A stretch of 64,000 bases of DNA from Linyphia triangularis (Eukaryota; Arthropoda; Arachnida; Araneae; Linyphiidae), in assembly GCA_963978545.1 (NCBI GenBank), contig OZ021731.1, positions 26,426,093 to 26,490,092 on the forward strand, given 5' to 3'. Position 1 is the stretch's first letter, and every line of letters begins with the position of its first letter. Both the position numbers and the translations under genes were made by a program. The notes beneath the pieces were generated by a model. The model saw only the letters and a list, made by a program, of their open reading frames with translations. It was not told the origin of the DNA and made no database searches. This document shows positions 12,101-22,604 of the stretch, one piece after another.

Positions 12101-13942
12101 CATTTTTAATACACTACTTTTAGAGTCGAGTGAGTAGCTCTTGTATGCAATTATTAAATTTTCAAGGGTATGTGGCTCGAGTATGTTACTTTTGCTTTGA
12201 CTGCCAAGTCTGACAATATTTTTCGTGAACTTCGAAATATGCTCTAGAAACTGGTCCAGCGCATGATTGGTAAGACAACAAATAACAATTGGTGTCAAGG
12301 GTAGATTTTGTAATAGCGCTTTAACAACTTTAACTCCAATAAATGTCTTGCCGGTACCAGGTGGACCTTGTATCACGGCAACTTTTCTAGTAAGAGCAGT
12401 TTCGAAAGCATCAAGCTGTTGATCATCCAATTTCAGTTCTTTTGCAGAAGGCCACTCGTTTATATGTAAAGGGTTAAACCGTGTACAGTCACAGGAATTG
12501 GCCTCTTCAAGATCACCATTCTCCTGTTGCAAGGTGTTTGGTGTCGATTCCTTATTTTCAGGTATGGGCTGTTGGTCCAGCTCTACTTCTTCTTTAGGAG
12601 ACAACTCACCATCACTTTCCTTCTCAAGGGTGCTGTTTATCGGAGGATCTACTTTGTTACCGAAACCATCGCATTTTTCATGCAAACAGTACTTTATACC
12701 CTTATAAAAATCTGGATTCACCAAATACTCTGGCTCAGGGTTTTCATAATTTAGGTGTACGAGAAAGTCTGATAATGGGAGGGTATTTTTGTTGAATTCT
12801 TTTATAGCACCAAGAACATGCCTGTAGCATTCAAAATAAGCAGAAGTTTCAAACATCAAGTAATTAACACCGTCTTTTAAGACTTCATCACAGGTATCCT
12901 CCATTCTAATTTCAGTCGTAGCTTCTGTGGATTTGCCTTTAGCCGAACTTAGTTGTTTACTCACTATCGCAAACGCGACTGAATTATAATTATCCTGCGT
13001 AAGGCACACGATATTTCCAGGCATCAAAATATTTTTCTTAGACCAGTCAATCGTGTTACTACTTCTAATCCGTATTTTGTAGTCGATTCCTTCTGGTTTG
13101 TAAATAGGTGGATACTCTACATTAACTTGTTCATAAGTACGAGCACTAGATCTGTGCACTTCACTGGGATTGCTGTGCAGTGAAATGCATTCTCTGAACA
13201 TGCGAAGCATGTCCTCACGCATCAGGCGAAAGTGTACGCTCAAGTAGTGGTCAACGCTGCTGTAAGGACCATCGATTTTGTTACATGGCAAATCATGCAC
13301 TTCACAATTTATGACGTCATTGTCTTTTGGCATTATAGATAATTTCCGAAACGATGCCACTCCGTCATCATCTTCTTCGCTCAAGAAGTTAACATCTCGT
13401 TTTTCAACTAATTTCTTCAAAAAACCGTACTCTAATTTTGCATCCTCCAAATTTTTCACTCTTTTAACTTGCAAGTCGTTTATAATGTTCTGTAGTGCAG
13501 GGTAAGCTATGTCAGTAACGTCCTCTGCGCTCTGAAGTTGATGCCTCATTATAGTTTTCAGTACAATTATGTAGTTTTTGGTGTATGAGGCCAAGTCGAT
13601 GTGTTGCTTCTTACCTATACATTCGTATATAACACGAAGGGCATCTGTAAACAGAAATTTCTTGCTACTTGTTATAATGTTCAGAAACTTTTCAACACTC
13701 CCTAAACGATTACTACATCTTATGGTGCACATTCTGGAGGCAGCCTCCATAATAGCTTCGAAAGTCCCAAATTCTATTTTATCATTTTTTGTGCAGTATT
13801 GCTGATTTTTTAGAAACTTTTCCAAACCGAACTCTGTCCTAGTCAAGGTGGATACTAATTCATAATCCTTCATGTTCAACAACTTTAGTATATCTTGCGT
13901 GGTCAAACGGTGCCAACGTTTCCTCTCTTCTGATTGCGACAT
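9122..13942 (-). CDS. ZNFX1: ZNFX1-like NFX1-type zinc finger SF1 helicase, copy B (complete)
   Basis: A single uninterrupted frame of 1606 residues, from ATG at 13942 to TAA at 9122. In order: N-terminal region with no named motif (1 to about 430), acidic low-complexity linker (about 435-490), SF1/UPF1-type helicase with Walker A GPPGTGKT at 526-533, motif II VEEAAE at 823-828, GDHKQLRP at 849-856 and ALSRAR at 1038-1043, Cys/His NFX1-type fingers (about 1090-1410), a further CPEC pair at 1453-1456, and a helical C-terminal tail. The order matches ZNFX1. Human ZNFX1 is longer (1918 residues), mainly by its N-terminus. Family members sense viral dsRNA at mitochondria in vertebrates and support heritable RNA silencing in nematode Z granules; the function here is inferred from family. 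An in-frame ATG right after a conserved splice acceptor supports the start. Confidence 0.97.
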   Translation of the reverse strand: MSQSEERKRWHRLTTQDILKLLNMKDYELVSTLTRTEFGLEKFLKNQQYCTKNDKIEFGTFEAIMEAASRMCTIRCSNRLGSVEKFLNIITSSKKFLFTDALRVIYECIGKKQHIDLASYTKNYIIVLKTIMRHQLQSAEDVTDIAYPALQNIINDLQVKRVKNLEDAKLEYGFLKKLVEKRDVNFLSEEDDDGVASFRKLSIMPKDNDVINCEVHDLPCNKIDGPYSSVDHYLSVHFRLMREDMLRMFRECISLHSNPSEVHRSSARTYEQVNVEYPPIYKPEGIDYKIRIRSSNTIDWSKKNILMPGNIVCLTQDNYNSVAFAIVSKQLSSAKGKSTEATTEIRMEDTCDEVLKDGVNYLMFETSAYFECYRHVLGAIKEFNKNTLPLSDFLVHLNYENPEPEYLVNPDFYKGIKYCLHEKCDGFGNKVDPPINSTLEKESDGELSPKEEVELDQQPIPENKESTPNTLQQENGDLEEANSCDCTRFNPLHINEWPSAKELKLDDQQLDAFETALTRKVAVIQGPPGTGKTFIGVKVVKALLQNLPLTPIVICCLTNHALDQFLEHISKFTKNIVRLGSQSKSNILEPHTLENLIIAYKSYSLDSKSSVLKMDYTMKESLNHLTSFVPELLNSKTTPDYDQRFRDLKYTSDEINRLYIRFYNCKDKYLEDTALNEMIGMDPKDQLRTGSKILSQHLSSSVLEWLCCSSENELYAQCDKRFQRMETLVTADNVPEQNLWSLDLTKRFEKFFVWRKKCLLLLRKMINESREEYERLKNTYNGKLPDPIKVEILRKSHVIGVTTTGAAKYRKLLRFAGARILVVEEAAEVLESHIISSLLPTTQHLILIGDHKQLRPLPANHELAEVYNLKISMFERLFQNNAPLATLISQHRMKPCIAELLIQEDLYQDLKSYENVYKYEDINGVKSSVFFLNHNKAESAMSSGTSASNDYEANMIALLAKYFTFMSYSEDQITILATYAAQVPLIQNYLKDENLSVSVTTVDNYQGEENDIILVSFVRSNKSGLIGFLKENNRVCVALSRARKGMFCLGNFSSYSARSPLWQSIISKLEAQDMIGPKLPLTCSKHGKETLVENPEDIDELMRRGCDNTCGFQLPCGHVCSRKCHYNDPDHIRYQCPMPCEKYISETKKCSRMCFQRCKRSKKLAVELACGHPARLKKDNTIISFCDEEVQRKLPCNHIDTLPCSTDVLTYKCTASVPIVLPCGHKKNVMCHKSKDLNHVICNDLTPRASPCGHTVEVECFLKLDPDELLAFCRNSCDQLLNCGHVCTGNCRWCADIGIHALCTEKCEERLNCGHVCSGFCKSPCVPCKKKCLLSCSHDRKCINSCYRPCNNCEKPCERRCDHGACTNKCFEPCSVQPCPLPCNEKLPCGHKCIGLCGDTCPYLCRICHASDLSSPSENDFYVQLDDCDHVIVIDTLNRHIDECLDCFLWPDCPECKKPITKSLRYKEQLLKAKKVVLSSNDNSYEVENVSYLLNSMVSSDMIVPAEFLGVHQEITDILDRDKPTSALLCVLDNCLRFLMELMRINKKLKSMEVSESSAALQTRFETLLLWISNHLECASFQQLNEIEKAVEGLKSNFIWSSDSVL

Positions 13943-13960
13943 TTTTAGGTATCTTCTAGT
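13943..13960 (-). other. 5' leader of ZNFX1 copy B with 3' splice acceptor
   Basis: On the minus strand an acceptor ATTTTACAG (13961-13969) lies 18 bases before the ATG. It matches the arrangement in copy A, although the leader sequence itself differs. It implies a 5'-UTR intron upstream of 13961, in which the CAGGG-ended element at 14072-14461 would sit if the first exon lies beyond it. Confidence 0.5.
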
Positions 13961-14071
13961 CTGTAAAATAATTCAAATGATTAAACTTATAACCTGAGAG
14001 TGGGAATCGCTAAATTCAAAATGCTAAAAATTCAGGGCAAACTAATATATATTATAAAATACATGGTTAAC

Positions 14072-14461
14072 CAGGGTGATCACAAAATTCAGGAAAAAAA
14101 GTTCCTTGATTTCCCTGACAGATTTCTAAAAATTTCCCTGATTTTACGGCAAACTTTTTTATCCATTTCCCCAATTTTTCCAGATGTGTTGACTCCCTGA
14201 TCAAATAGAACATGTATGCTAAGGAGATAACATGCCAATTTTTTAAAAATAGTTTTGGTGGTAAAGAAAAGTTTAAATTGTTCTGCAACATTAAACTTCT
14301 TATAATTACCACAATAAACATTCGGGTAAATGGTGCCAAAATATAGAACAGGAAAGTATGCCTGAAAATTTCTCTGATTTTCCCTGACATGTCCCTGATT
14401 TTTTCCAGAATCAGAAAGCTCTCTGACATTTCGATGATTTCCAGGTTTTGTGGCCACACTG
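14072..14461. mobile_element. CAGGG-ended hAT-like MITE, family 2, copy 1
   Basis: The left end CAGGGTGATCACAAAA and the inverted right end TTTTGTGGCCACACTG are flanked by TTAAC on both sides (14067-14071 and 14462-14466). The body is built from repeated 'ttccctgattt'-like phrases. The closest relative in the window is 22605-23029. It is non-coding; the two minus-strand frames across it are chance frames in the repeat. Confidence 0.75.
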
Positions 14462-14466
14462 TTAAC

Positions 14467-15333
14467 ACTATTTGAAATGTTACCACACAGGGTAGTTCTC
14501 AGGTTATGCAGTGACTGCTTTTTTAAAGGTAAGAATAAAGTGTCTAAATAATGCACACTGCTATACTGTGAGATGCTCATTGATTGTCAAAATGCTACTT
14601 TTTGCAAGCGCCAATCAAGAAAGTAATAAAAGTTAAACATTTAATCAATAAAAATTATTTTATAACCTTGCAAACTCAGCATTTTCTATTTAGTCGCCGT
14701 ATTAATTATAAAATTCCGGACCTAAAAACATTAATTTCATAATAAAGAATTAATAAAAATTATAATAGTATTAAATAAACAAATTTTTATTATTTTGATG
14801 ATTAATATTTTTCGAAATAATCAAATGGGTATTCAATATTTTATCGGTTATGTTATTTCCTCTCCGTATATTCCCCTTTTTTTCCGAAGATACAAATTAT
14901 TACACTGCATAACCTGTGGACCACTTACAATGCTTAAAAATAAAATGATTTTCGGACTGGGTTTCATAATAATTTGAACTGTAAGTTTTACAAGAGTAAA
15001 AATCGAAACAAATCTAAATTACACATGTTATACACTTTCTTGTAATCCATTTGCTGATTACAATAACATTTAAAGTTTAAATGTTTGTGAAAAGGAAAAA
15101 AAAAAAAAAAATTCAGAAATTCATGATTGCAAAATTATATGAGCATTCTGTGCAATAAAGTCATAGTTATTCTATTTTCAGCTAGAATTGTATTATATTT
15201 AAGCATGAAATGTAAAGAATATGTATCATTTTATATTGCAATAAAAAAGCTTTCTATACGAGTTCAGTTGATAACATTTTGCAATGGAAGTGTTAGGGGC
15301 ATAAAGTTTTCAAACATATTGAGGGGAGATAGT

Positions 15334-15338
<5 letters not shown>
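14467..15338. other. AT-rich, no feature recognised
   Basis: No convincing frame, RNA gene or repeat was seen apart from a short A run near 15098-15112. Confidence 0.4.

Positions 15339-15415
<77 letters not shown>
15339..15415. repeat. (TA)n microsatellite
   Basis: About 38 uninterrupted TA units. The isoleucine/tyrosine frames reported on both strands here are translations of this tract. Confidence 0.98.
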
Positions 15416-15417
<2 letters not shown>

Positions 15418-18360
15418 AACAACTTTGGATTTAAACTGTGAGGCTTGATATGATACAAAGAATGCCTAGTTAAAACTTTATCATAGAAATAATATTAATA
15501 GAAGCAGCTGCCAAAGGGTAAAATATTCAAACTAGATCTTTTCAATAAAGCAAGTCAACCGACTGTCAGAGTACTAGAAAATATATGACATGTAAAGGTT
15601 GGCTGCATCTGTTTTTTAAATGTTCAAACAGACCATGTCAAAATGCATATTTTAACATATTACAATAGGAGGCTCTCGGAGTATCATAATGGTCTGATTA
15701 CGTTACACTAAACACATACTACACTACTTCTTAAAGAAACATACTAAACTATTTGTTCACAGGCAAGTCATCTAGATTGAAACAATTTAGACACCATACA
15801 TATATAAATGGTGAATACTATATAAACATAGCATGTTACTTACACACTACTTTTAAAAGATTTTTGAGAAGAGTTTTTGCAAAATCAGTAGAATGAAAGA
15901 ATTATAATTTTCATTTGTGTGGAATGAAATATAAATCAAATTGAGAAAAAGAAACAGAATACTATCAACAGGCTGTTGCAAAGAAAATTATAAGGAGGAA
16001 TTAAAATCAATAATAATTAAGTATCATGAGCCGTAGAATGACTTGTCGAGAAGTCATAACAAATGCAAAGGAAGAATGCAATACGAATATTTAAGATAAC
16101 TACAGATCATAGATATTGTAAAGTGTAGAAATGAAACTACATTCTATACTTATTACTGATGCTATTTATGTTATTATTCAAATGATATTTAAGAAGTGTT
16201 GACCACACTTAGCTAGCAGATAACCACAACACATGTTGGAACTTATTGCCAGAACAATTGAATTTCTTGATTTAACCAAGTATCAACCAATTTACAAAGA
16301 TCACACTATAATGATAGATGATGAAACGCTATGGTTTGAGTTAAACCAAAACAAATCTAGGGAATTTTTAAATACATAATAAAGAATTTGCACCTAAATA
16401 ACAAACGATAAAACTATCTTGAAATTCTAGGTGATAAAAAATTCCTTAAAAGAAAAACAGCATTCAATTATTCTGGAGCTTATACTCAAACAAGGCAAAA
16501 GCAAAATATATTAAGAAAGCAATTTGTTTTGTGTGCATTCCCATTTAGAAATGCTTGAATTGTAAGCTTTAAAACAAACTATTGTTTTGTTTACATATAA
16601 GTAAACATACGTTTAAGAACTTTTTCCTAACTTTTGCAGTTGTAGTATGTATCTTTACTATAAACTGAAATTGATTAACTATTATGTCTGCAATTGAAAT
16701 GCCAGCATGCAGTATTTAAGTGAAAAGCTTGTTCCAGATTTTTATTCAAATAATTTGAAAAATCTTTATATAAAAAAAAAATTACCCTTTTAAAGTCAGT
16801 GTCCAAAACAAATTAAGACGACTAAATGCAGCAAAAATAAATACTTTTGATAACATTAGATCCTTGAACTTTGCCACAAAAGATATTATCAACTCTTATC
16901 TGTTTTAGAGGTTTATGTTAACTTCCCAAACAGTAAACTACAAGGAAAATAGTAAAAGTTGTTGATTTAAGCAGAGAAGGCTATGAAATGTGCTAGCGAA
17001 TCAAACTGATGTTTGTGCAGAATGAGGATTGACAATAGGTGATTTGTCGAATATGTTCATCAGCTATAAAAACTCATTCCAGAAAATTTTCACAACAAAA
17101 TAAGTAGATTAATGGTATTAATTTCTTTACTGTGTATTCATATTGTAGCGACTAGCGCACATTGGACCAACTAGTGCCTTACAAGACTGTATGCGCCTAA
17201 TCAGACTAATCCAGTCCAGTGCCATTATGCTGGTTATGCAAATTCGTCATCTATGTTAACTGCCACCTTGAGACCCAAAGTTATTATTTATTGCTGTTTT
17301 TTTGTTGAGTACTTACTATGCTTGTTAGCAGAATGTCTTGATAGTCTGCTTTATTGTTTCTTTGATACATCCCAGGAGGAAGTTTTATATTTATATCTAG
17401 TCATTTTTTTAAAATTTTCATTAAAAAGTCGACTCTCCTAAACGTCATATTTTACTTTGCCGCACCCTACACATAATATACCGAAACTGCTGCTGACTGC
17501 CTGGGGCACAATCGGTACAATATATTACCCGTTAAATGTTATCAATTGGTAGATTTGGTAATGAAGTGCAATCCAGAAAACAAAAAATTTCATTTTGAAT
17601 GATTTGAGCAGCCACTGGTTTCTTTGGTCTAGAATCTTAAAATTTCATCACCTTCACTCACATCCTATCATCTAACCGTGTAAAATTAGAAGAGTATGCA
17701 ATATAAAAATTGATTTAATTGGAAACACACCCCTGTTGGACCTATAGCCATGATGGAAAGGGCAGTCAGCTAAAGAGAAATGAGAGCTCTCAGTTTCTCG
17801 TCCATCCAATCCAACATTTATTCTTGAATTGTACAATAATTCCTTTCTAGCAAAAAATAATTAATGAGACATCATAGCCATTGTTTCTTAAAGAAAGGCT
17901 CATATGTACAATTTTAAACTTAGGGTTTCATATGAAGATATGGTCTGTTGAAAAGGATGATGGCATTAAATATATCCAGACTTGTTACACTTTCACACTA
18001 AAATCTTGCACTATCAACCCAATCAATGAGTGCACATAATGAACTTTTAAATGAATCAGATTTCCAAGAAATAAAATACAAACTGTCAGCTTTTCAACTA
18101 CATTAATTCTAATTACTAAGGTGCATAAACATAAAAATAATAGTTTATCTAATTTTACACAAGCTAAAGAATGTTTTACCATATTTAGAGTTTGTAAAGT
18201 CATTATATGAACAATCAGAATTATTTGTATTTTGAAGCATAAAGTATCCTTTTAAACATTTAAACCTTGTTAACAGGATTCTTTATTAATAAATAAATTA
18301 TATATTACATTATTATTTTTATGTTTTCTCATTAATAGATCATTATACTACAAACAAATC
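15416..18360. other. Gene desert, no feature recognised
   Basis: Roughly 2.9 kb of AT-rich sequence with only short chance frames. I found no splice-supported exon, RNA gene or transposon termini. Confidence 0.4.
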
Positions 18361-18365
18361 TTAAG

Positions 18366-18377
18366 AAAAAAAAAAAG

Positions 18378-18416
<39 letters not shown>

Positions 18417-18438
18417 AAAAGAAAGAAAAAAAAAAAAG
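18366..18438. repeat. A-rich low-complexity tract
   Basis: About 70 bases of nearly pure A with scattered G. It could be the remnant tail of a retroelement, but no retroelement body is recognisable beside it. Confidence 0.85.
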
Positions 18439-19347
18439 GTCCCCATATCCAAACGTGTTATTAAATGATTGAATAGCAGACAATTATTATTCACACCTGG
18501 CAAACAGCCAGTCTACAACTGCCTGTGTTTAAAATTTCACTGCTAAAGTAAACCAAGGGTTCTGTAAACATAAAGAAAAAAGTAAGAGTTGTAAAAGAAG
18601 CCTAGGTGGAGAAAATATAATGAGTGTAAAATAGCAGTCCTAAAAGATGCATCTTCTCTAAACAAATTCAACTATTGCACTATTCCTCATACTCACTAAA
18701 TGTTTATGATTTTCTCTCATCATCCTTAAAACTAATATTGATAAATTTCGGTAGCATAATTTTTGAATATGACAGTTGAGAGCTACTTGCAAATTAAAAT
18801 ATGAATGATATTTAAATGCTAGAGAAGAACGTCAGCTCATTCAGGAAAAGTTCTAAAATATTTAAAGTAATCATGCAATAAACACAATGGCTTTTCAATC
18901 ATATATTTTGGCTATGGAGACAATTATTTTGACATAATGAATAATCGGTCTCCTCTTTTTATAAGATAAAAATTAAAATGACAGTGAAATAACAATTTAC
19001 TTTTTTGAATAAGGGATCAATTCGATCCAATAAATATCCTAAGCTTTTTTTTATTGTGATAAATGCAATCTTTAGATTTCATACAATAAAGTGTTAAATT
19101 TTTATTACCAAGAAAATAAAATGACCATTGCTCGATCTCACAGGAAGTTCATATAACTTTGCAATTCCAAATGTTAAATACTTATATGTCTATTTAAGAT
19201 TGATATAATCAACAAATATGCATTATAGTGAAACAAAGTACATACATTTTTATTTATACATTTTATCTTTGAAAACATTATGAAATCCCAGTGTACAATG
19301 TCTAACCTATCTTCACAATCTATGAGTGCCATAAAATGTCTTCCTGA
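18439..19347. other. AT-rich, no feature recognised
   Basis: No gene or repeat boundary was identified. Confidence 0.4.
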
Positions 19348-20073
19348 AGGCGTCTTCTCACTTTAGGCACCTCGAAAATAGGCTATTTTCACGATTTTTT
19401 TTCGAAGATTTTTGCAAACAATTATGGGATAAAATGGATCCTATATAATAAACACATCTTTCAAGTACAAGAAAAAAAAAAAATATTTTTTTGAACAATT
19501 ATTATAATAAAACAGTAGCATCGTAAAACCTGTGTAGAAATGTAATGTTCGTGGCTTGTTGATGAAATTTCGGAAACTATCCGGCCGATTGTCATGAAAT
19601 TTGAATGACATATTCTTCATAGTTATGGCTATAGCGCATATCATCAGATTTTTAATATTCGCGAAAATAACAAAATGGCGCACGTTTTTCGAAAAAGTAA
19701 AAAAAAAAAAAACGTGTTTTTTTGCAGTTTTTGTAAAAAAAAAAAACTTCAAATCAAAATTTCAAAAATCTGATGATATGCGCTATAGCCATAACTATGA
19801 AGAATATGTCATTCAAATTTCATGACAATCGGCCGGATAGTTTCCGAAATTTCATCAACAAGCCACGAACATTACATTTCTACACGGGTTTTTCGATGCT
19901 ACTGTTTTATTATAATAATTGTTCAAAAAAATTAAAAAAAAAAAAATTTCTTGTACTTGAAAGATGTGTTTATTACATAGGATCCATTTTATCCCATAAT
20001 TGTTTGCAAAAATCCTCGAAAAAAAATCGCGAAAATAGCCTATTTTCGAGGTGCCTAAAGTGAGTAGACGCCT
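19348..20073. mobile_element. 726 bp foldback element (foldback family, copy 2)
   Basis: The two halves are reverse complements over nearly the whole length, starting AGGCGTCT..CACTTTAGGCACC at 19348 and mirrored at 20073, with only about 110 bases of A/T-rich centre unpaired. The unit is almost exactly as long as the foldback at 6622-7346. It shares with it the central phrase AACAAAATGGCG and a 'cggaaactatc..atgaaattt' stretch. The flanks do not give a clear target duplication. Frames on both strands here mirror each other and are not genes. Confidence 0.88.
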
Positions 20074-20458
20074 GAATTCCAAACATTTTTAGGAGAGGCT
20101 TCAAAATCAAAATTATACAAAAGCCAAGTTTTATGAATGAACCTAAGCCACTCTCACAAGATAAGAAATCTTAATTGCAAAGAATTTTAAATAATATGTT
20201 TAAGAGGACAGTGACATATTGTCTGGAAATATAGGTTCATCATTACACAAACTCTGAAGCCACATGTCAGCAAAAAACTAACTAATGGCCTATGAACGAA
20301 CCATGAAAAACATTTTGAAACATCAACAGTTTTAGATTTTTTATTTTAAATGTGCAATATTTTATGTATACAATAACAATACTTTTTATATCAACAACAT
20401 TAAATATTTTAAAATTGGTCAAAAACCAATGGTATAAAAACAAGAACAATAATATATA
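20074..20458. other. AT-rich, no feature recognised
   Basis: No gene seen. The stretch ends with the TA target site of the Tigger-like element. Confidence 0.4.
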
Positions 20459-21819
20459 CAATAAAACCTGTTTTTAGTGATAAATGATACTGCAGGGACA
20501 CAGAAAAATATTGTTATAGGCAAGTCATCATTGCATATAAAAACCTGCCCATAACGAAAATGTAGGGACTTAGGAAAAATATTGTTATATCCTTTAATTA
20601 AAATATTGTAATGGACACACCCAATGTTAAATTATATTTAGAGATATAAATTTTACGTTACTTAAATAAGTACAGTGAAAACTGTTAACGTGAAATAGCT
20701 TAACACGAAATCCCATTTAAAGTGAAATAAAAGCAGTTCTCTGAATGATGAAGCTTAAACTTAATGTTAATTTATTCGTTTCGATGCCTCATGCACTTTA
20801 AATGATTTTGAAAAAGTTGACACACTTAATAAAAAATGTTTTATTAAATGTGTTAATAAAAAATTTTATATTAAAAACTTCAAAAAGAAAAAAATCAATA
20901 ACAGACTTCTCAATAAGTCGAATAATAAATTACTGGCAAAAAAAGTTACTATTTTTTGTTCTTAATGAATATCTTGTTAATATAGTATTAAATGTAAGCC
21001 TTGAAACATAAATGTTCTAAAAAACAGCAGTATTGAATACACATATAGCTAGTAGTTTTAAATCTGCATAATTAGATGAAAGGTTTTAATTAGATGAAAA
21101 AGTTTTTAGATGGTTAACACTAAAATCAGTTAACGTGAAAAATTTCCCCTTTCAAATCGATTTTGTGTTAATGAGGTTTGACTGTAATAAGATAAGCTTG
21201 ATTATTTGAGTTTTTCCTCAGAATTAAGTTAAAGTAGTAAAAGTAACACCCAGTGCAACATTTCCGTCATTACTGGTTGATTTGGAGGAGGCATAACTAA
21301 CTGATGAATTTATTATGTACAGCAGATATACCATTACTTATTTTTTTATGGTTTAAAGTTGAAATGATATTTTCTGCCAAAAATTCAAGAAAGTCAAAAA
21401 TTAGTTACAAATAAATTTTTGTTATACATAAAAGGATTGCAGAGGTTTGTTTTAAGAAAATTTGCTTGTTTACTTGCTGATGCAAATGAAACTTACATAC
21501 ACATGTTGTAGTCAGACTAACGAGAGCATTTGTATATCCGAAACATTCAGTAATGCTGAAACAAAGCTTGTTGAGTTGGATTGGACTACAGGGTGTCATT
21601 CTATTTTCCAAGATAAAAAATCTGGATATAAGTATATACTGTTTACTATTTAAAGAGGTAAAATTATTATTATAGACAGGTGCATCTACAATGTGATTAT
21701 CGCTGTGGACAGGTTCAAAATACATCAAATGAATAGGAATTGTACCGGGACTAAAGAAAATATCATTCTATGCAGGTTAATTGTTAGATAGACAGTATCA
21801 TTCTACACAGGTTTCACTG
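20459..21819. mobile_element. Outer Tigger/pogo-like element interrupted by a second one
   Basis: The left end CAATAAAACCTGT and the inverted right end (reading CAGTGAAACCTGT) are each bordered by TA. The subterminal ATGATACTG also occurs in both arms, as does an inner ACCTG(C/T)CCA inverted pair. The element is split by a different TA-flanked element at 20673-21184. Without that insert it would be about 850 bases. No transposase was recognised. Confidence 0.55.
20673..21184. mobile_element. Tigger/pogo-like MITE nested in 20459-21819
   Basis: The left end CAGTGAAAACTGTTAACGTG and the inverted right end CAGTCAAACCTCATTAACAC are flanked by TA (20671-20672 and 21185-21186). The 'ttaacgtgaaa' phrases recur inside. 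It is 512 bases long and the short frame at 20802-21011 has no family resemblance. Related decayed fragments occur at 24655-24720 and 56258-56430. Confidence 0.7.
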
Positions 21820-21821
21820 TA

Positions 21822-22604
21822 TATAAAAATTACAATTATTTTAACTACATACAACAAAATTTGAGTAATAGAAATATTATAGTTGATTTGAGATGTGCAA
21901 CCTTAAACTTGAATCAATCTTCTATATTATATATTATCTTTTCACAATACTATTTTGTAATAAAGGGGTCTTTTGTTCTATTTACTACAATTATTTGAAG
22001 AAAATTATGTTCAGCCACTTGATTGGCATGTACTGGTATTAAAAAAAATTGTTCATTTGTAATTCCCTGCTTCTTGTGGCGCCTTTTATCACTATTTCAT
22101 TAGCAATAAGCACTGTGGTGCATTTATCATATTTAAGCATTTATTTGACACCATTTAATCGTTGATAATCTTTTCAATGACTTCCCGCTTATTGCATAGC
22201 AACTTTTCAGTAGTCTGTCCAGGATGATAACTTAAAAGCTTATTACATAATCTGATATAATGAATTTCATCGACATTTCCATACTGTTTAATTTGAATGA
22301 GAATGTCTTATTGCCTTTCTTGGATACACTCTGACATTTGTTGAAAAAATAAGTACCATTTGCAAAGCCATAGTAAATTATTGCTTAAAATCCAACATAC
22401 ATTTTTGTATTCCATTTTCAGCACATCAAGGTTTATTTTTATCTACTTAGGTCCTCTATCCTGGCATTTCCATAACAGTAGTTCAAAAGTGGATAAACAT
22501 TAGGGCGATTGTGCCAAATGGTCTTGTGTCGATGGTAAGGTTGGTAGGTGTACTTTTTGGTTTTCTCCTATTTAACATGCAGATACATAGCAGTTTCCTA
22601 TTTA
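21822..22604. other. AT-rich, no feature recognised
   Basis: No convincing gene. It ends in TATTTA, the target duplication of the next element. Confidence 0.4.

Noticed and set aside
9643..13805. Short frames on both strands across 9.2-13.8 kb (and at 15-389, 120-302 and 3358-3744)
   Set aside because: They are out-of-frame or antisense readings of the two ZNFX1 coding regions.
19441..20082. Four overlapping frames of 74-103 residues on both strands
   Set aside because: The two halves of the 726 bp inverted repeat mirror each other, so the same frames appear on both strands. They show no family features.
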